From contig CAKTKT010000004.1 in NCBI GenBank assembly GCA_934572325.1, positions 1-58,172 of the forward strand: DNA of 58,172 nucleotides. The letters are read 5' to 3'. Below are positions 1-8,167 of this stretch, piece after piece (the first letter of the stretch is position 1; every line of letters starts with the position of its first letter). Source of the DNA: an uncultured Oscillospiraceae bacterium. GTDB lineage: Bacteria; Bacillota; Clostridia; Oscillospirales; Oscillospiraceae. Both the position numbers and the translations under genes were made by a program. Below the pieces are notes generated by a model that was not told the origin of the DNA, did no database searches, and saw only the letters and a program-made list of their open reading frames with translations.

Positions 1-104
1 ACTCAACTATAACCCATGAGACCATATCCTTCATATCTTTTTATTCACTTGTCCAATATGTATTGTAGTCCTACAAGAGGGCTTATAATTTTGTGAAAAT
101 ATAG

Positions 105-134
105 TTGCAAAGCAGGGGGCGGATAGTGTATAAT
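105..134 (+). promoter_or_regulatory. Promoter of the EF-G paralogue
   Basis: TTGCAA at 105-110 and TATAAT at 129-134 with an 18-nt spacer. It lies about 90 bases before the start codon, in the AT-rich stretch that opens the window. Confidence 0.6.
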
Positions 135-222
135 AGCTTGGAAATGCTGAAAAATCTTTTTTTCATATTTTTATATCGCACATATTTTTGAGCGCGAATT
201 TTTGACAGAGAGGAAGCAACAC

Positions 223-2226
223 ATGGAAACCAAAAACATCCGCAACATCTGCCTGATGGGACACGGCAACAGCGGCAAGACCAGTCTCGCCGAGAGTATG
301 CTGTTCGTCACCGGCGCGATCGACCGCATGGGCAAGGTCAGCGACGGCAACACCGTCTGCGACTACGACCCCGAGGAGATCAAGCGCCAGATAACGATAG
401 CCACCTCCATCGCCCCCGTGAACTACGCGGGCTGCAAGATCAACGTTCTTGACTGCCCCGGCTACTTCGACTTCGCCGGCGACGTGCTCTCCGCCATCCG
501 CGCGGTCGAGTGCGGCGTCATTCTGTGCTCCGCCAAGGACGGCATCTCCGTCGGTGCAGAGCGCTCATGGAAGTACCTGAAGGCGGCGGAGCTGCCCGCC
601 ATGTTCTGCGTGTCAAAGTGCGACGAGGAGCACGGCGACTATTATGCTGTCGTGGACGCGCTCAAGGCAAAGTACGGTTCCATCGTCTGCGCCGTCACCG
701 CACCCATGTCCGACGGCACGGGCGTTATTGATATAGTGCACAACATCGCATACAAGACCAACGGCGCAAAGGTCACGAGAGTCGAGATCCCCGCCGCCGA
801 CGAGGACAGGATCGCCGAGCTGCGCGAGGCGCTCATGGAGACCGCCGCAGGCGCGACCGAGGAGCTGATGGAGAAATTCTTCGACACTATGGAGCTGAGC
901 GAGGAGGACATGGTCGCCGGTATCAGGGCGGGGCTGAAGGATCGCTCCGTCGTTCCGGTGTTCGCCTCCGCCGCGATGAGCAACATCGGCACGGAAGCCA
1001 TGCTTCAGGGCATCGTTGACTATGTCTCCGCGCCCGAGGACAAGTCCGCCGAGCCGACGCTCGCCTTCGTTTTCAAGACCGTTTCCGACCAGTTCGGCAA
1101 GTACAGCTTCATCAAGGTGCTGCGCGGCAGCGTCACAGGCGATGTGTCGCTGCGCGATGTGCGCACGTCCAGTACCGACAAGCTCGGCCGTCTGTACACC
1201 ATGTGCGGCAAGAAGAGCACCGAGGTCAAGGACTGCTGCTGCGGCGACATCGTCGCCGTCGGCAAGATGGACTGGAAAACCGGCGACTCCATATGCGATC
1301 CGAAAAACGAGGTCGAGCTGCCCCCCATAGAGATCCCCGAGCCGTGCTACTCCATGGCTATCTCCCCCAAGACCAAGGGGCAGGACGACAAGGTCGCCAC
1401 GGGTCTTGCAAGGCTGAACGAGGAGGACATCTCCTTCAACCTCGTCAACAACGCCGAGACGCACCAGATGGTCATTTCCGGCGCGGGCGATATTCAGGTC
1501 GATGTGCTCTGCTCCAAGCTCAAGAGCCGCTTCGGCGTTGAGACCGAGCTCAAGCCCGCGCGTGTCGCTTACCGCGAGAAGATTAAGGGCAAGGTCGAGG
1601 CTCACGGTCGCCACAAGAAGCAGTCCGGCGGCTCGGGTCAGTTCGGCGACGTTTGGATCCGCTTCGAGCCGCAGGAGGAGCAGGACGACATGATCTTCGC
1701 CGAGGAGGTGTTCGGAGGGTCCGTTCCCAAGAACTTCTTCCCGTCCGTTGAAAAGGGTCTGCGCAACGCGGTCGTCAAGGGCGTTCTCGCCGGTTATCCG
1801 CTCGTCGGGCTGAAAGCGACGCTGTACGACGGCTCGTACCACCCTGTTGACTCCAACGATATGGCGTTCCAGACCGCCGCGCGTCTGGCGTATCAGGACG
1901 GCATACCCAAGGCAAAGCCCACCATCCTTGAGCCTATCGGGCTTCTCCAGGTCACCATTCCCGACGCGAACCTCGGCGACATCATGAGCGACATCAGCTC
2001 CAAGCGCCGCGGCACGGTGCTCGGCATGACCGCCGAGGACGGGATGCAGACCGTCGAGGCGGAGGTTCCCATGGCGGAGATGAGCTCCTACACCATCGAT
2101 CTTCGCTCCATGACGCAGGGGCGCGGCTCGTTCACGTGCAAGTTCATCCGCTATGAGGAAGCGCCCGGCAACGTGCAGCAGAAGGTCATCGAGGAGGCAA
2201 AGGCTCTCGCCGAAGCCGACAACTGA
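223..2226 (+). CDS. Elongation factor G-like translational GTPase (EF-G paralogue)
   Basis: A 667-aa protein with the full EF-G architecture: an N-terminal GTPase domain, then domains II to V. The P-loop GHGNSGKTS is near residue 13. The G3 motif reads DCPGYFDF where canonical EF-G has DTPGHVDF, so the catalytic His is Tyr. G4 reads SKCD instead of NKxD. These changes point to the EF-G-like paralogue group rather than the housekeeping EF-G that sits with the str operon. It should act at the ribosome, but its precise step is unknown. ATG 223 is chosen over TTG 202 because an AGAGAGGAAG ribosome binding site sits just upstream of it. Confidence 0.88.
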   Translation: METKNIRNICLMGHGNSGKTSLAESMLFVTGAIDRMGKVSDGNTVCDYDPEEIKRQITIATSIAPVNYAGCKINVLDCPGYFDFAGDVLSAIRAVECGVILCSAKDGISVGAERSWKYLKAAELPAMFCVSKCDEEHGDYYAVVDALKAKYGSIVCAVTAPMSDGTGVIDIVHNIAYKTNGAKVTRVEIPAADEDRIAELREALMETAAGATEELMEKFFDTMELSEEDMVAGIRAGLKDRSVVPVFASAAMSNIGTEAMLQGIVDYVSAPEDKSAEPTLAFVFKTVSDQFGKYSFIKVLRGSVTGDVSLRDVRTSSTDKLGRLYTMCGKKSTEVKDCCCGDIVAVGKMDWKTGDSICDPKNEVELPPIEIPEPCYSMAISPKTKGQDDKVATGLARLNEEDISFNLVNNAETHQMVISGAGDIQVDVLCSKLKSRFGVETELKPARVAYREKIKGKVEAHGRHKKQSGGSGQFGDVWIRFEPQEEQDDMIFAEEVFGGSVPKNFFPSVEKGLRNAVVKGVLAGYPLVGLKATLYDGSYHPVDSNDMAFQTAARLAYQDGIPKAKPTILEPIGLLQVTIPDANLGDIMSDISSKRRGTVLGMTAEDGMQTVEAEVPMAEMSSYTIDLRSMTQGRGSFTCKFIRYEEAPGNVQQKVIEEAKALAEADN

Positions 2227-2249
2227 CGGCACACCTCGGATAATAATAT

Positions 2250-2275
2250 CTGGCGGGCTTTTCTAAGCCCGCCAG
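2250..2275 (+). terminator. Hairpin after the EF-G paralogue
   Basis: CTGGCGGGCTT pairs with AAGCCCGCCAG across a TTCT loop. No T-run follows and the next gene starts 33 bases later, so it may stabilise mRNA or attenuate rather than fully terminate. Confidence 0.55.
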
Positions 2276-2308
2276 CATTGCAATATACCCCCAAGGAGGT
2301 CGCGGTAT

Positions 2309-3151
2309 ATGACAGGTAAATGGACTTCACTGAAAAATCTGGGCTGGGCAATCGGCATCGTGGTGTGCCTTGTCGCGCTGCTCGTGGGGCTGGTCATTGC
2401 GAGCGTCAACCGTTACAACGGCGATTCGTTCTCAAGCTCCACTGCGCTGACGGCGGAGAGCGTTGACGGCAGCGGCAATGTCGCGGAGCTTACCCCCGGC
2501 ACGTCCGGCGGCACGGGCAGTCTGCTCACGCTTCCGGAGACGAACGACGCCGGACAGGAGTATATCGACAAGCTCACCTTCCTGTGCGACAGCTCCTTCA
2601 TCGGCGTGCGCGACTATGGTCTGCTCGCCGGCGGCACGGGCACATATCAGGTCTGGGGCACGGATTCCGGCTCGCTGCGCGTGGCGGATCTGCCGACGGC
2701 GACGATAGTGTACCCCTCGGACGGCTCATCCGTCACCATCGCCGACGCCGCAATGATCGCAAAGCCGGAGATCCTCGTCGTGTGCGTGGGGCAGGACGGG
2801 CTGAACGCCGTGGATGGGACGGCGTTCAAGGCGAGCTATGCCGCCATGATAACCGGCATACAGTCCGCGAGTCCGGACACGAAGATCATCTGCTGCTCGA
2901 TAAGCTCCGTCATAAACAACTACACCGGCGCGGACGGGCTGACGACCATCATGATAAGCGACGCGAACGACTGGATACGCGAGGTGTGCGAGGCGACCGG
3001 CGTGTACTTTACCGACTCCGGCAAGGCTGTCGGCGACGGCACGGGCTCGGTGCTGACGAGCTATCTCTCCACGAACGGCAAGACGCTCAACTCCAGCGGC
3101 ATAACCGAAGTGCTCTCCTATCTGCGCACCCATGCGCTGACAACTGAGTAA
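2309..3151 (+). CDS. Membrane-anchored SGNH/GDSL hydrolase-like protein
   Basis: A 280-aa protein with one N-terminal membrane segment (about residues 12-32), a Ser/Thr/Gly-rich linker and an extracellular domain of SGNH type. Block I reads FLCDSSFIG near residue 93, keeping the Asp-Ser pair of the GDS box but with Cys for Gly. A block-III-like segment reads LVVCVGQDG. The C-terminal block, normally DxxH, reads NGKTLNSSG, so the catalytic His and Asp are not apparent. It may be an inactive binding protein or a divergent esterase. The start is secure: AAGGAGGT lies 8 bases before the ATG. It is codirectional with the EF-G paralogue. Confidence 0.65.
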   Translation: MTGKWTSLKNLGWAIGIVVCLVALLVGLVIASVNRYNGDSFSSSTALTAESVDGSGNVAELTPGTSGGTGSLLTLPETNDAGQEYIDKLTFLCDSSFIGVRDYGLLAGGTGTYQVWGTDSGSLRVADLPTATIVYPSDGSSVTIADAAMIAKPEILVVCVGQDGLNAVDGTAFKASYAAMITGIQSASPDTKIICCSISSVINNYTGADGLTTIMISDANDWIREVCEATGVYFTDSGKAVGDGTGSVLTSYLSTNGKTLNSSGITEVLSYLRTHALTTE

Positions 3152-3162
3152 CGGCAGAATAT

Positions 3163-3193
3163 GACACCCCTGCGGCGCTGCCGCAGGGGTGTC
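3163..3193. terminator. Bidirectional terminator between convergent genes
   Basis: A perfect 14-bp stem, GACACCCCTGCGGC/GCCGCAGGGGTGTC, with a 3-base loop. It lies between the SGNH-like gene (+) and the MATE gene (-), so it can serve both, although T-runs are weak. Confidence 0.75.
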
Positions 3194-3201
3194 GGTCTAT
3201 T

Positions 3202-4554
3202 TCAATATGTCCTCACCCTGAGCCACTTCCCGAACACGGCGTAGAGCATCATGAGCCCCATGCCGACCGCCCATGTGATGGGATAGGCAATATACACGCC
3301 GTCGATAGTGCCGTAGAGCGGCGCGATGAGCTTGAGCCACGCGATGCGCACGATGCACAGCGACAGCAGCATGATGACCATCGGCGGAACGCTCTTCCCC
3401 GCGCCGCGCACAGTTCCCGCGAGGATGTGCATAACGCCGAGGAGGAAATAGAACGGGCAGAAATACCGCATGGCGAGCTGCCCGAACGCGACAGCGGCGG
3501 CATCGTCGGTGAAAAGGCGCATGATCGGCGCGGAAAACGCGAGCAGCAGCGCCCCTGTCGCGGCGGTATAACCCAGCCCTATGGCGAGCGTCAGGCGCAT
3601 AGCCTTTTTCACGCGCTCCACCTTGCCCGCGCCGAGGTTCTGACCGGTGAACGTCGTCATGGCGAGGCTGAGGCTCAGAACGGGGAGGATGTTGAAGCCG
3701 TCGATCTTCATGTACGCGCCGAAGCCCGCCATCGCGTCCGCGCCGAAGGCGTTGACGCTCGACTGCACGACGGCGTTGGAGAGCGAGATGACCATGTTCT
3801 GGATCCCTGTCGGAAGCCCGATGCGGATAATGCTGCGCGCCATGCGTCCGTCGATATGTATATGGCGAAAGCTGACGCGGTAGGGCGCGTCAACGCGCAT
3901 GAGATACCCCAGCGACAGCACGCAGGACAAAAGCTGGCTGACATTCGTGGCTATCGCCGCGCCCGCCACGCCCATATCGAGCAGCGCGACGCAGACGAGG
4001 TCAAGGACGATATTCGTCACGGAGGCAATGGCGAGATACAAAAGCGAGCGGCGGGAGTTGCCCGCAGCGTTGAGGATCCCCGCAGCCATATTGTAGACGA
4101 CGTTGAACAGCACGCCGCCAAAGTATATCCGCAGATACGTCACCGAGTCCGCCATGACCTCCTGCGGCGTATTGAGCAGCCGGAGCAGCCAGCCGCTGAG
4201 GGCTATGCCCTCCGCGGTGAGCACAGCGCCGATGACGGCGACGATGGCAAGCGAGCTGTGCACCGCGGCGCGGACACTGCCGCTGTCGTCCGCGCCGAGA
4301 TAGTGCGAGATGACAACGCCCGCGCCGACGGACACGCCCTGACTGAACGCGATGAGCAGATAGATGAGCGCGCCGCTCGACCCGACCGCCGCAAGCGCGT
4401 TGCTGCCGACGAAGTTGCCGACGATGACGGAGTCCGCCGTGTTATATAGCTGCTGCAGGAGGTTGCCCAAAATCAGCGGCACGCAGAACACCAGCAGCTT
4501 CCTGCCTATCCTGCCCTCCGTCATTAGATCCGATCTTGCTCTGTCCGCAGTCAC
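3202..4554 (-). CDS. MATE family efflux transporter
   Basis: A 450-aa integral membrane protein with about 12 predicted helices in two homologous halves, the normal length for MATE exporters. The opening stretch after the cytoplasmic N terminus (KLLVFCVPLILGNLLQQLYN) is typical of the clostridial MATE branch related to NorM/DinF-type transporters. It should export organic cations or drugs in exchange for Na+ or H+; the substrate cannot be read from sequence. The chosen start is GTG 4554, preceded by a GGGGG ribosome binding site; ATG ten codons downstream is the alternative. It is monocistronic, with its own promoter at 4598-4625. Confidence 0.92.
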   Translation of the reverse strand: MTADRARSDLMTEGRIGRKLLVFCVPLILGNLLQQLYNTADSVIVGNFVGSNALAAVGSSGALIYLLIAFSQGVSVGAGVVISHYLGADDSGSVRAAVHSSLAIVAVIGAVLTAEGIALSGWLLRLLNTPQEVMADSVTYLRIYFGGVLFNVVYNMAAGILNAAGNSRRSLLYLAIASVTNIVLDLVCVALLDMGVAGAAIATNVSQLLSCVLSLGYLMRVDAPYRVSFRHIHIDGRMARSIIRIGLPTGIQNMVISLSNAVVQSSVNAFGADAMAGFGAYMKIDGFNILPVLSLSLAMTTFTGQNLGAGKVERVKKAMRLTLAIGLGYTAATGALLLAFSAPIMRLFTDDAAAVAFGQLAMRYFCPFYFLLGVMHILAGTVRGAGKSVPPMVIMLLSLCIVRIAWLKLIAPLYGTIDGVYIAYPITWAVGMGLMMLYAVFGKWLRVRTY

Positions 4555-4597
4555 TTGACGCTACCCCCAACTGTCCGTATTATGTCACAGTATGCAT

Positions 4598-4625
4598 ATT
4601 ATAGTCTCTTTTTTATATATTTCAA
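4598..4625 (-). promoter_or_regulatory. Promoter of the MATE gene
   Basis: On the minus strand TTGAAA (4625-4620) and TATAAT (4603-4598) are separated by 16 bases, about 45 bases before the GTG start. Confidence 0.6.
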
Positions 4626-4640
4626 GTGTGCAGATATAAA

Positions 4641-4670
4641 AAGGGACACCGCGCACGGTATCCCTTTTTT
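4641..4670 (-). terminator. Terminator of the TIGR01440/ECF operon
   Basis: On the minus strand AAGGGATACC pairs with GGTGTCCCTT (one G-U pair), followed by a T-run. It begins a few bases after the stop of the TIGR01440 gene. Confidence 0.8.
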
Positions 4671-4672
4671 TC

Positions 4673-5224
4673 TTATTTCAGCTCGTCCTGATAGTGTGCG
4701 CGCTCGCCGCCGATGAAGCGCGGGCGCGTTCGTGCGCAGACGAGATTCGCCTTGCCGATGTTCTTCACCTTGAGCCTCACGGGCACGGCGACCTCCTTGA
4801 GATGCATGCCTATCAGCGTGTCGCCGATGTCCATTCCGGCGCTCGCGCGGATATGCTCCACCGCGACGGGGCAGTCAAGATTTTCAAAGACCGTCGTGGC
4901 GAACGAGCCGCCGGCATGCGCCCACGGGCGCACGTTCACCGACTCATAGCCGAACTTCTCCGCTGCTGCCGCCTCAAGGATGAGCGCACGGTTGAGATGT
5001 TCGCAGCACTGCGCGGCGAGATATATCCCCCGCGCCTTCAGCACGGGATATATTCCGGCAAACACCGCCTGCGCCGCCTCCATGCTCGACCCCTTGCCGA
5101 TACGCTCGCCCACGATCTCGCTCGACGAGCAGCCGACGACAAAGAGCTCCCCCGCGCGGAGCTTTGCCGCGTCCAGCAGCTCCTCAACGGCGGCTTTCGC
5201 CTGCTGTGTCAATTCTTCATACAT
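4673..5224 (-). CDS. TIGR01440 family protein (YwlG-like, UPF0340)
   Basis: A 183-aa soluble protein covering the whole TIGR01440/UPF0340 family, recognised from GCSSSEIVGERIGKGSS near residue 31, AAQCCEHLNRALI near residue 70, and the Arg/Gly-rich end. The family is widespread in Firmicutes, and its biochemical role is not established as far as I know. GGAGG lies 7 bases before the ATG. It is the second gene after an ECF S component, 16 bases downstream of it, and ends at an intrinsic terminator. Confidence 0.85.
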   Translation of the reverse strand: MYEELTQQAKAAVEELLDAAKLRAGELFVVGCSSSEIVGERIGKGSSMEAAQAVFAGIYPVLKARGIYLAAQCCEHLNRALILEAAAAEKFGYESVNVRPWAHAGGSFATTVFENLDCPVAVEHIRASAGMDIGDTLIGMHLKEVAVPVRLKVKNIGKANLVCARTRPRFIGGERAHYQDELK

Positions 5225-5240
5225 ATATATTCCTCCGTAT

Positions 5241-5756
5241 TCAAATGTAGCTCAGCTTTCTGATGCTTGGCACGGCGTGGAGCGCCTTATAGGCAAGTAT
5301 GCCGACGACCATGCCCGCCGCGCCCTGAACGGCGTTGCCGGGAATGCTCGCCGCGGCGGCGCCGCCGTAGCCGAGGGCGAGCGCCTCATACGCGAAGTAC
5401 CCCAGCACCATCACAACCTCGCCCGCCGCAGAGCCGGCGATAAGCCCGCCGAGCCTGCCGGAGAGCGCGCGCAGAATGAGCGCGGCGACAAGCGCCGTCA
5501 GCCCCTTTATCATTAACGTGCCGGGGGCATACACGGCATAGCCGAGCAGCACATCCGCCAGCATGGAGCCAAGCCCGCCAGCGGCGAAGCCGTATGCCGG
5601 ACCGAGCAGAAACGCGCCGAGCAGTACCATGCCGTCGCCGAGGTTGATGTAGCCGTTCGTGGCGGGCATGGGGATATGGATGAGCATGGTCGCAACGCAG
5701 GTGAGCGCGGCGAACAGCGCCGCCAGCACGAGCCTTATGAGTTTATCATGTTTCAC
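5241..5756 (-). CDS. ECF transporter S component, unassigned substrate
   Basis: A 171-aa hydrophobic protein with about five or six membrane helices. It has the S-component hallmark of a short N-terminal helix carrying small residues (VLAALFAALTCVATM), followed by NLGDGMVLLGAFLLGP. S components bind a vitamin or metal and work with the shared EcfT/EcfA1/EcfA2 module, which is not encoded in this window. No riboswitch is evident in its short leader, so the substrate cannot be inferred that way. GTG 5756 is the start, with GGAGGTG 8 bases upstream. Confidence 0.8.
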   Translation of the reverse strand: MKHDKLIRLVLAALFAALTCVATMLIHIPMPATNGYINLGDGMVLLGAFLLGPAYGFAAGGLGSMLADVLLGYAVYAPGTLMIKGLTALVAALILRALSGRLGGLIAGSAAGEVVMVLGYFAYEALALGYGGAAAASIPGNAVQGAAGMVVGILAYKALHAVPSIRKLSYI

Positions 5757-5784
5757 GGTATATGCACCTCCTTGATTTTATTTC

Positions 5785-5813
5785 AATATATCCTTTATGC
5801 TGAACATATTCAA
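5785..5813 (-). promoter_or_regulatory. Promoter of the ECF S component operon
   Basis: Minus-strand TTGAAT (5813-5808), a 17-nt spacer and TATATT (5790-5785), just upstream of the GTG start. Confidence 0.55.
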
Positions 5814-5852
5814 GTATCAATTTAATATAAAAATATATGACCAGATGTGATG

Positions 5853-5881
5853 TTGAAATGTGTCGGGATATAGGATATAAT
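5853..5881 (+). promoter_or_regulatory. thyX: Promoter of thyX
   Basis: TTGAAA at 5853-5858, a 17-nt spacer and TATAAT at 5876-5881. It diverges from the ECF promoter. Confidence 0.7.
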
Positions 5882-5912
5882 CAGAGACAGCATCAAAACG
5901 GAGGGCATAAAA

Positions 5913-7268
5913 ATGTCAGAGTACGCAAACGCGAGAATAGTGAGCAGCAACGGGCACGGCGAGAGAGTGTGCGCAAGCGCAGCGAAGATCTCCACCACGA
6001 GCGGCAACGCCTTTGAGCTTTTTGACGGCGCGGCGGACAGCGGCGCAAACCGCAGGCTGATCGGAAAGGTGCTCAACTCCGGTCACAGCTCCGTGATAGA
6101 GCACGCGGTGTTCACGCTCGCACTGCGCGACGTGTCGGTATACGCGGAGGAGTTTTTTATCGAGCACCGCCTCGCCTCGTTCACGGTGAAATCCCGCCGG
6201 TATGTGGACTTCGGCGGGCTGGGCTATCACATCCCGCAGGGGCTGGACGAGGAGGGGCGGAGGTTTTACTGCGGGTATATGGACGCGCTTTTTGCCGCGT
6301 ACAAGCGGCTTCTCGACGGCGGCGTTCCCAAGGAGGACGCGCGCTTCGTGCTCCCCTACTCGTTTTGCAGCAATTTTTACTGCACGGTGAACGCGCGAGA
6401 GCTTATCCGCATGATTGCCGACATGAGCGCCGGACGCGGACGCGCCGTGCCGGAGCTGGGCGAGCTTGCGCGTCAGCTTGAAAGTCAGCTTCTTGCGCTG
6501 TTCCCCTGCTTTGATAAGTACCTCGCCTCGCAGAAGGCGTTTTACGCGGCAGCGCCCGATGCGCCAGCCCCCGCGCCGCTCTGTGCGCCGCAGTTCATCC
6601 CGACAGACGAGATCGGGCGCGCGGAGCTTATGCAAGCGCCGTCAGCGCCGGAGGAGACGCTCTCCGCCGCGATGAGGATAAGCGGACGCGCGGAGGGCGG
6701 CTATGCGGGGCTTTTCACCGATACCCGCCCGCGCGAGCTGGAGCAGTTGAGCTACGGCTTTATGATACATGACGTCACGCTGCCCTGCATAACGCACCTC
6801 GTGCGCCACAGGATGCAGTCCGTGATGATTCCGGAGCTTCGGAGCATCGCATTGGGGCGGGTGATAATGCCCGCGTCAGTCAGCGCAGATCCCGCCATGC
6901 GCGAGGTGTACGCCGATGCGGTCGCACGTGCGTATGAGACGCTGCTTGCAAACGAAGATAACCCCGTATTCACGGCGCACCGGCAGTATTTCATCCTCAG
7001 CGGCACGCTGACGGACGTAATAACGTCGATGAACGCGCGCGAGCTTGCGCTCTTCTGCGAGCTGCGCTGCTGCGAGCGCGCGCAGTGGGAGATACGCGCC
7101 ATCGCCGTTAATATGCTGTCGCTCCTGCGCGGAAGCTTTCCGGCGCTCTTCGACGCGCTGGGTCCGTCATGCTGCGTCAAGGGCTTCTGTCCGGAGGGGC
7201 GGCTCGGCTGCGGGCGGATGGAGGAGGTGCAAAAGCGCTTCGGCACACACGAAATAGAGCGAGCCTGA
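5913..7268 (+). CDS. thyX: FAD-dependent thymidylate synthase, tandem two-domain ThyX
   Basis: A 451-aa protein, about twice the usual ThyX length, made of two ThyX-like halves. ThyX makes dTMP from dUMP with methylene-tetrahydrofolate, FAD and NAD(P)H. Domain 1 (about 1-215) has HSSVIEHA and the signature region EHRLASFTVKSRRYV at residues 84-98: the first Arg of RHRx7S is Glu, but the Ser and RRY are kept. Domain 2 (about 240-451) has an intact RHR at 298-300, but the Ser eight residues later is Glu; it keeps AQWEIR. The C terminus has CPEGRLGCG. Signature residues are thus divided between halves. AACGGAGGG precedes the ATG. No thyA was seen in the window. Confidence 0.88.
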   Translation: MSEYANARIVSSNGHGERVCASAAKISTTSGNAFELFDGAADSGANRRLIGKVLNSGHSSVIEHAVFTLALRDVSVYAEEFFIEHRLASFTVKSRRYVDFGGLGYHIPQGLDEEGRRFYCGYMDALFAAYKRLLDGGVPKEDARFVLPYSFCSNFYCTVNARELIRMIADMSAGRGRAVPELGELARQLESQLLALFPCFDKYLASQKAFYAAAPDAPAPAPLCAPQFIPTDEIGRAELMQAPSAPEETLSAAMRISGRAEGGYAGLFTDTRPRELEQLSYGFMIHDVTLPCITHLVRHRMQSVMIPELRSIALGRVIMPASVSADPAMREVYADAVARAYETLLANEDNPVFTAHRQYFILSGTLTDVITSMNARELALFCELRCCERAQWEIRAIAVNMLSLLRGSFPALFDALGPSCCVKGFCPEGRLGCGRMEEVQKRFGTHEIERA

Positions 7269-7308
7269 CAGCGTCAAGGTCACTCTGTAAATTGCGTACG
7301 CAAGTCGC

Positions 7309-7357
7309 AAAGCTCTGAGAAATGCTTGAAACATGGCATTTCTCAGAGCTTTTTTCA
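7309..7357 (+). terminator. Terminator of thyX
   Basis: A 17-bp perfect stem, left arm 7309-7325 and right arm 7336-7352, containing AGCTCTGAGAAATGC. It is followed by a T-rich tail and overlaps the 3' side of the convergent XRE gene region. Confidence 0.85.
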
Positions 7358-7361
7358 TTTA

Positions 7362-7682
7362 TCAGAGCTTTGCGAGCTTCTCCAGCAGTTCAAGCACAAT
7401 CGGCTTTACATTTGGAGAACAGGCATTGAACATCTGCATCACGCGCTCGTTTTGGTAGTTATTCGACGCGGGAGAGCTATCGAGCAGCACCGTGTTCAAA
7501 TCACAGTTCAGTATGGAGCACAGAGAGTCCAGCAGGTCTAATGTCGGATGCACATGACCGTTTTCGATCTTCGACAGATAAACGGTCGTTATATCCGCCA
7601 GCTCGGCTAATGTGTCCTGCGTCATTTTGAGCTTGAGCCGCTGTTGTTTTATCCGTGAGCCGATAACCTTGTAATCTATCAT
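7362..7682 (-). CDS. XRE family transcriptional regulator
   Basis: A 106-aa protein with an N-terminal HTH of Cro/CI type (about residues 5-62; MTQDTLAELADITTVYLSKIENG is the helix-turn-helix core) and a C-terminal tail of about 40 residues ending in a Leu-rich helix. It probably binds DNA as a dimer. It diverges from the 75-aa gene at 7830, which shares the 147-bp AT-rich spacer and is its most likely neighbour target (inference). Targets are otherwise unknown. Confidence 0.85.
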   Translation of the reverse strand: MIDYKVIGSRIKQQRLKLKMTQDTLAELADITTVYLSKIENGHVHPTLDLLDSLCSILNCDLNTVLLDSSPASNNYQNERVMQMFNACSPNVKPIVLELLEKLAKL

Positions 7683-7746
7683 AACATATCACCGAGAGAT
7701 AGTTTATCAAGGTTAAACACAAATTATAATAAAATAATAATTTAAC

Positions 7747-7775
7747 TTGAATTATAAGTTTAATCATTGTATACT
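7747..7775 (+). promoter_or_regulatory. Promoter of the 75-aa hypothetical gene
   Basis: TTGAAT at 7747-7752, a 17-nt spacer and TATACT at 7770-7775. Confidence 0.6.
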
Positions 7776-7829
7776 AATATTAACGCGGCTGCATGACTGC
7801 ACAACAATACAAATACAGGAGAAAAGAAA

Positions 7830-8057
7830 ATGAAGAACAACATTTATAACTTTATCGCCAGAACCGCCATCGACTACGCGCACATAGTACCGGAGGAGGT
7901 ACTCGACATCAGTATGCGTCAGGTGAACACCATTGTCGAGGTGGATTTTGAAACCGAGTGGATGCACTATATATGTCATGTCAACATCGGCGGCGCGGTG
8001 ATGGGCTTCCTCTCCGAGCCTGTGAGCGGGCATAAGACCGACGGCATGAAAAACTGA
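7830..8057 (+). CDS. Small hypothetical protein, 75 aa
   Basis: A short soluble protein that I do not recognise. It is acidic in the middle (VEVDFETEWMHYICHVNIGG) and ends in a polar tail. AGGAGAAAAG sits 8 bases before the ATG and a good promoter lies upstream, so it is very probably expressed. It is transcribed divergently from the XRE regulator and followed 110 bases later by the DegV gene, so it may be under XRE control. Confidence 0.7.
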   Translation: MKNNIYNFIARTAIDYAHIVPEEVLDISMRQVNTIVEVDFETEWMHYICHVNIGGAVMGFLSEPVSGHKTDGMKN

Positions 8058-8167
8058 TCCGCCGCGCGGGGCGAGATCAAAGATTATTTATAATGAGTTC
8101 AAAAATACTTGAATTTTTTGTAGTATTATATAGCGGTAATATTTCATAATGGGAGGTTATTGCTGTT

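Noticed and set aside
613..2232. 539-codon minus-strand open frame opposite the EF-G paralogue
   Set aside because: Low-complexity His/Val/Arg-rich translation typical of antisense shadows.
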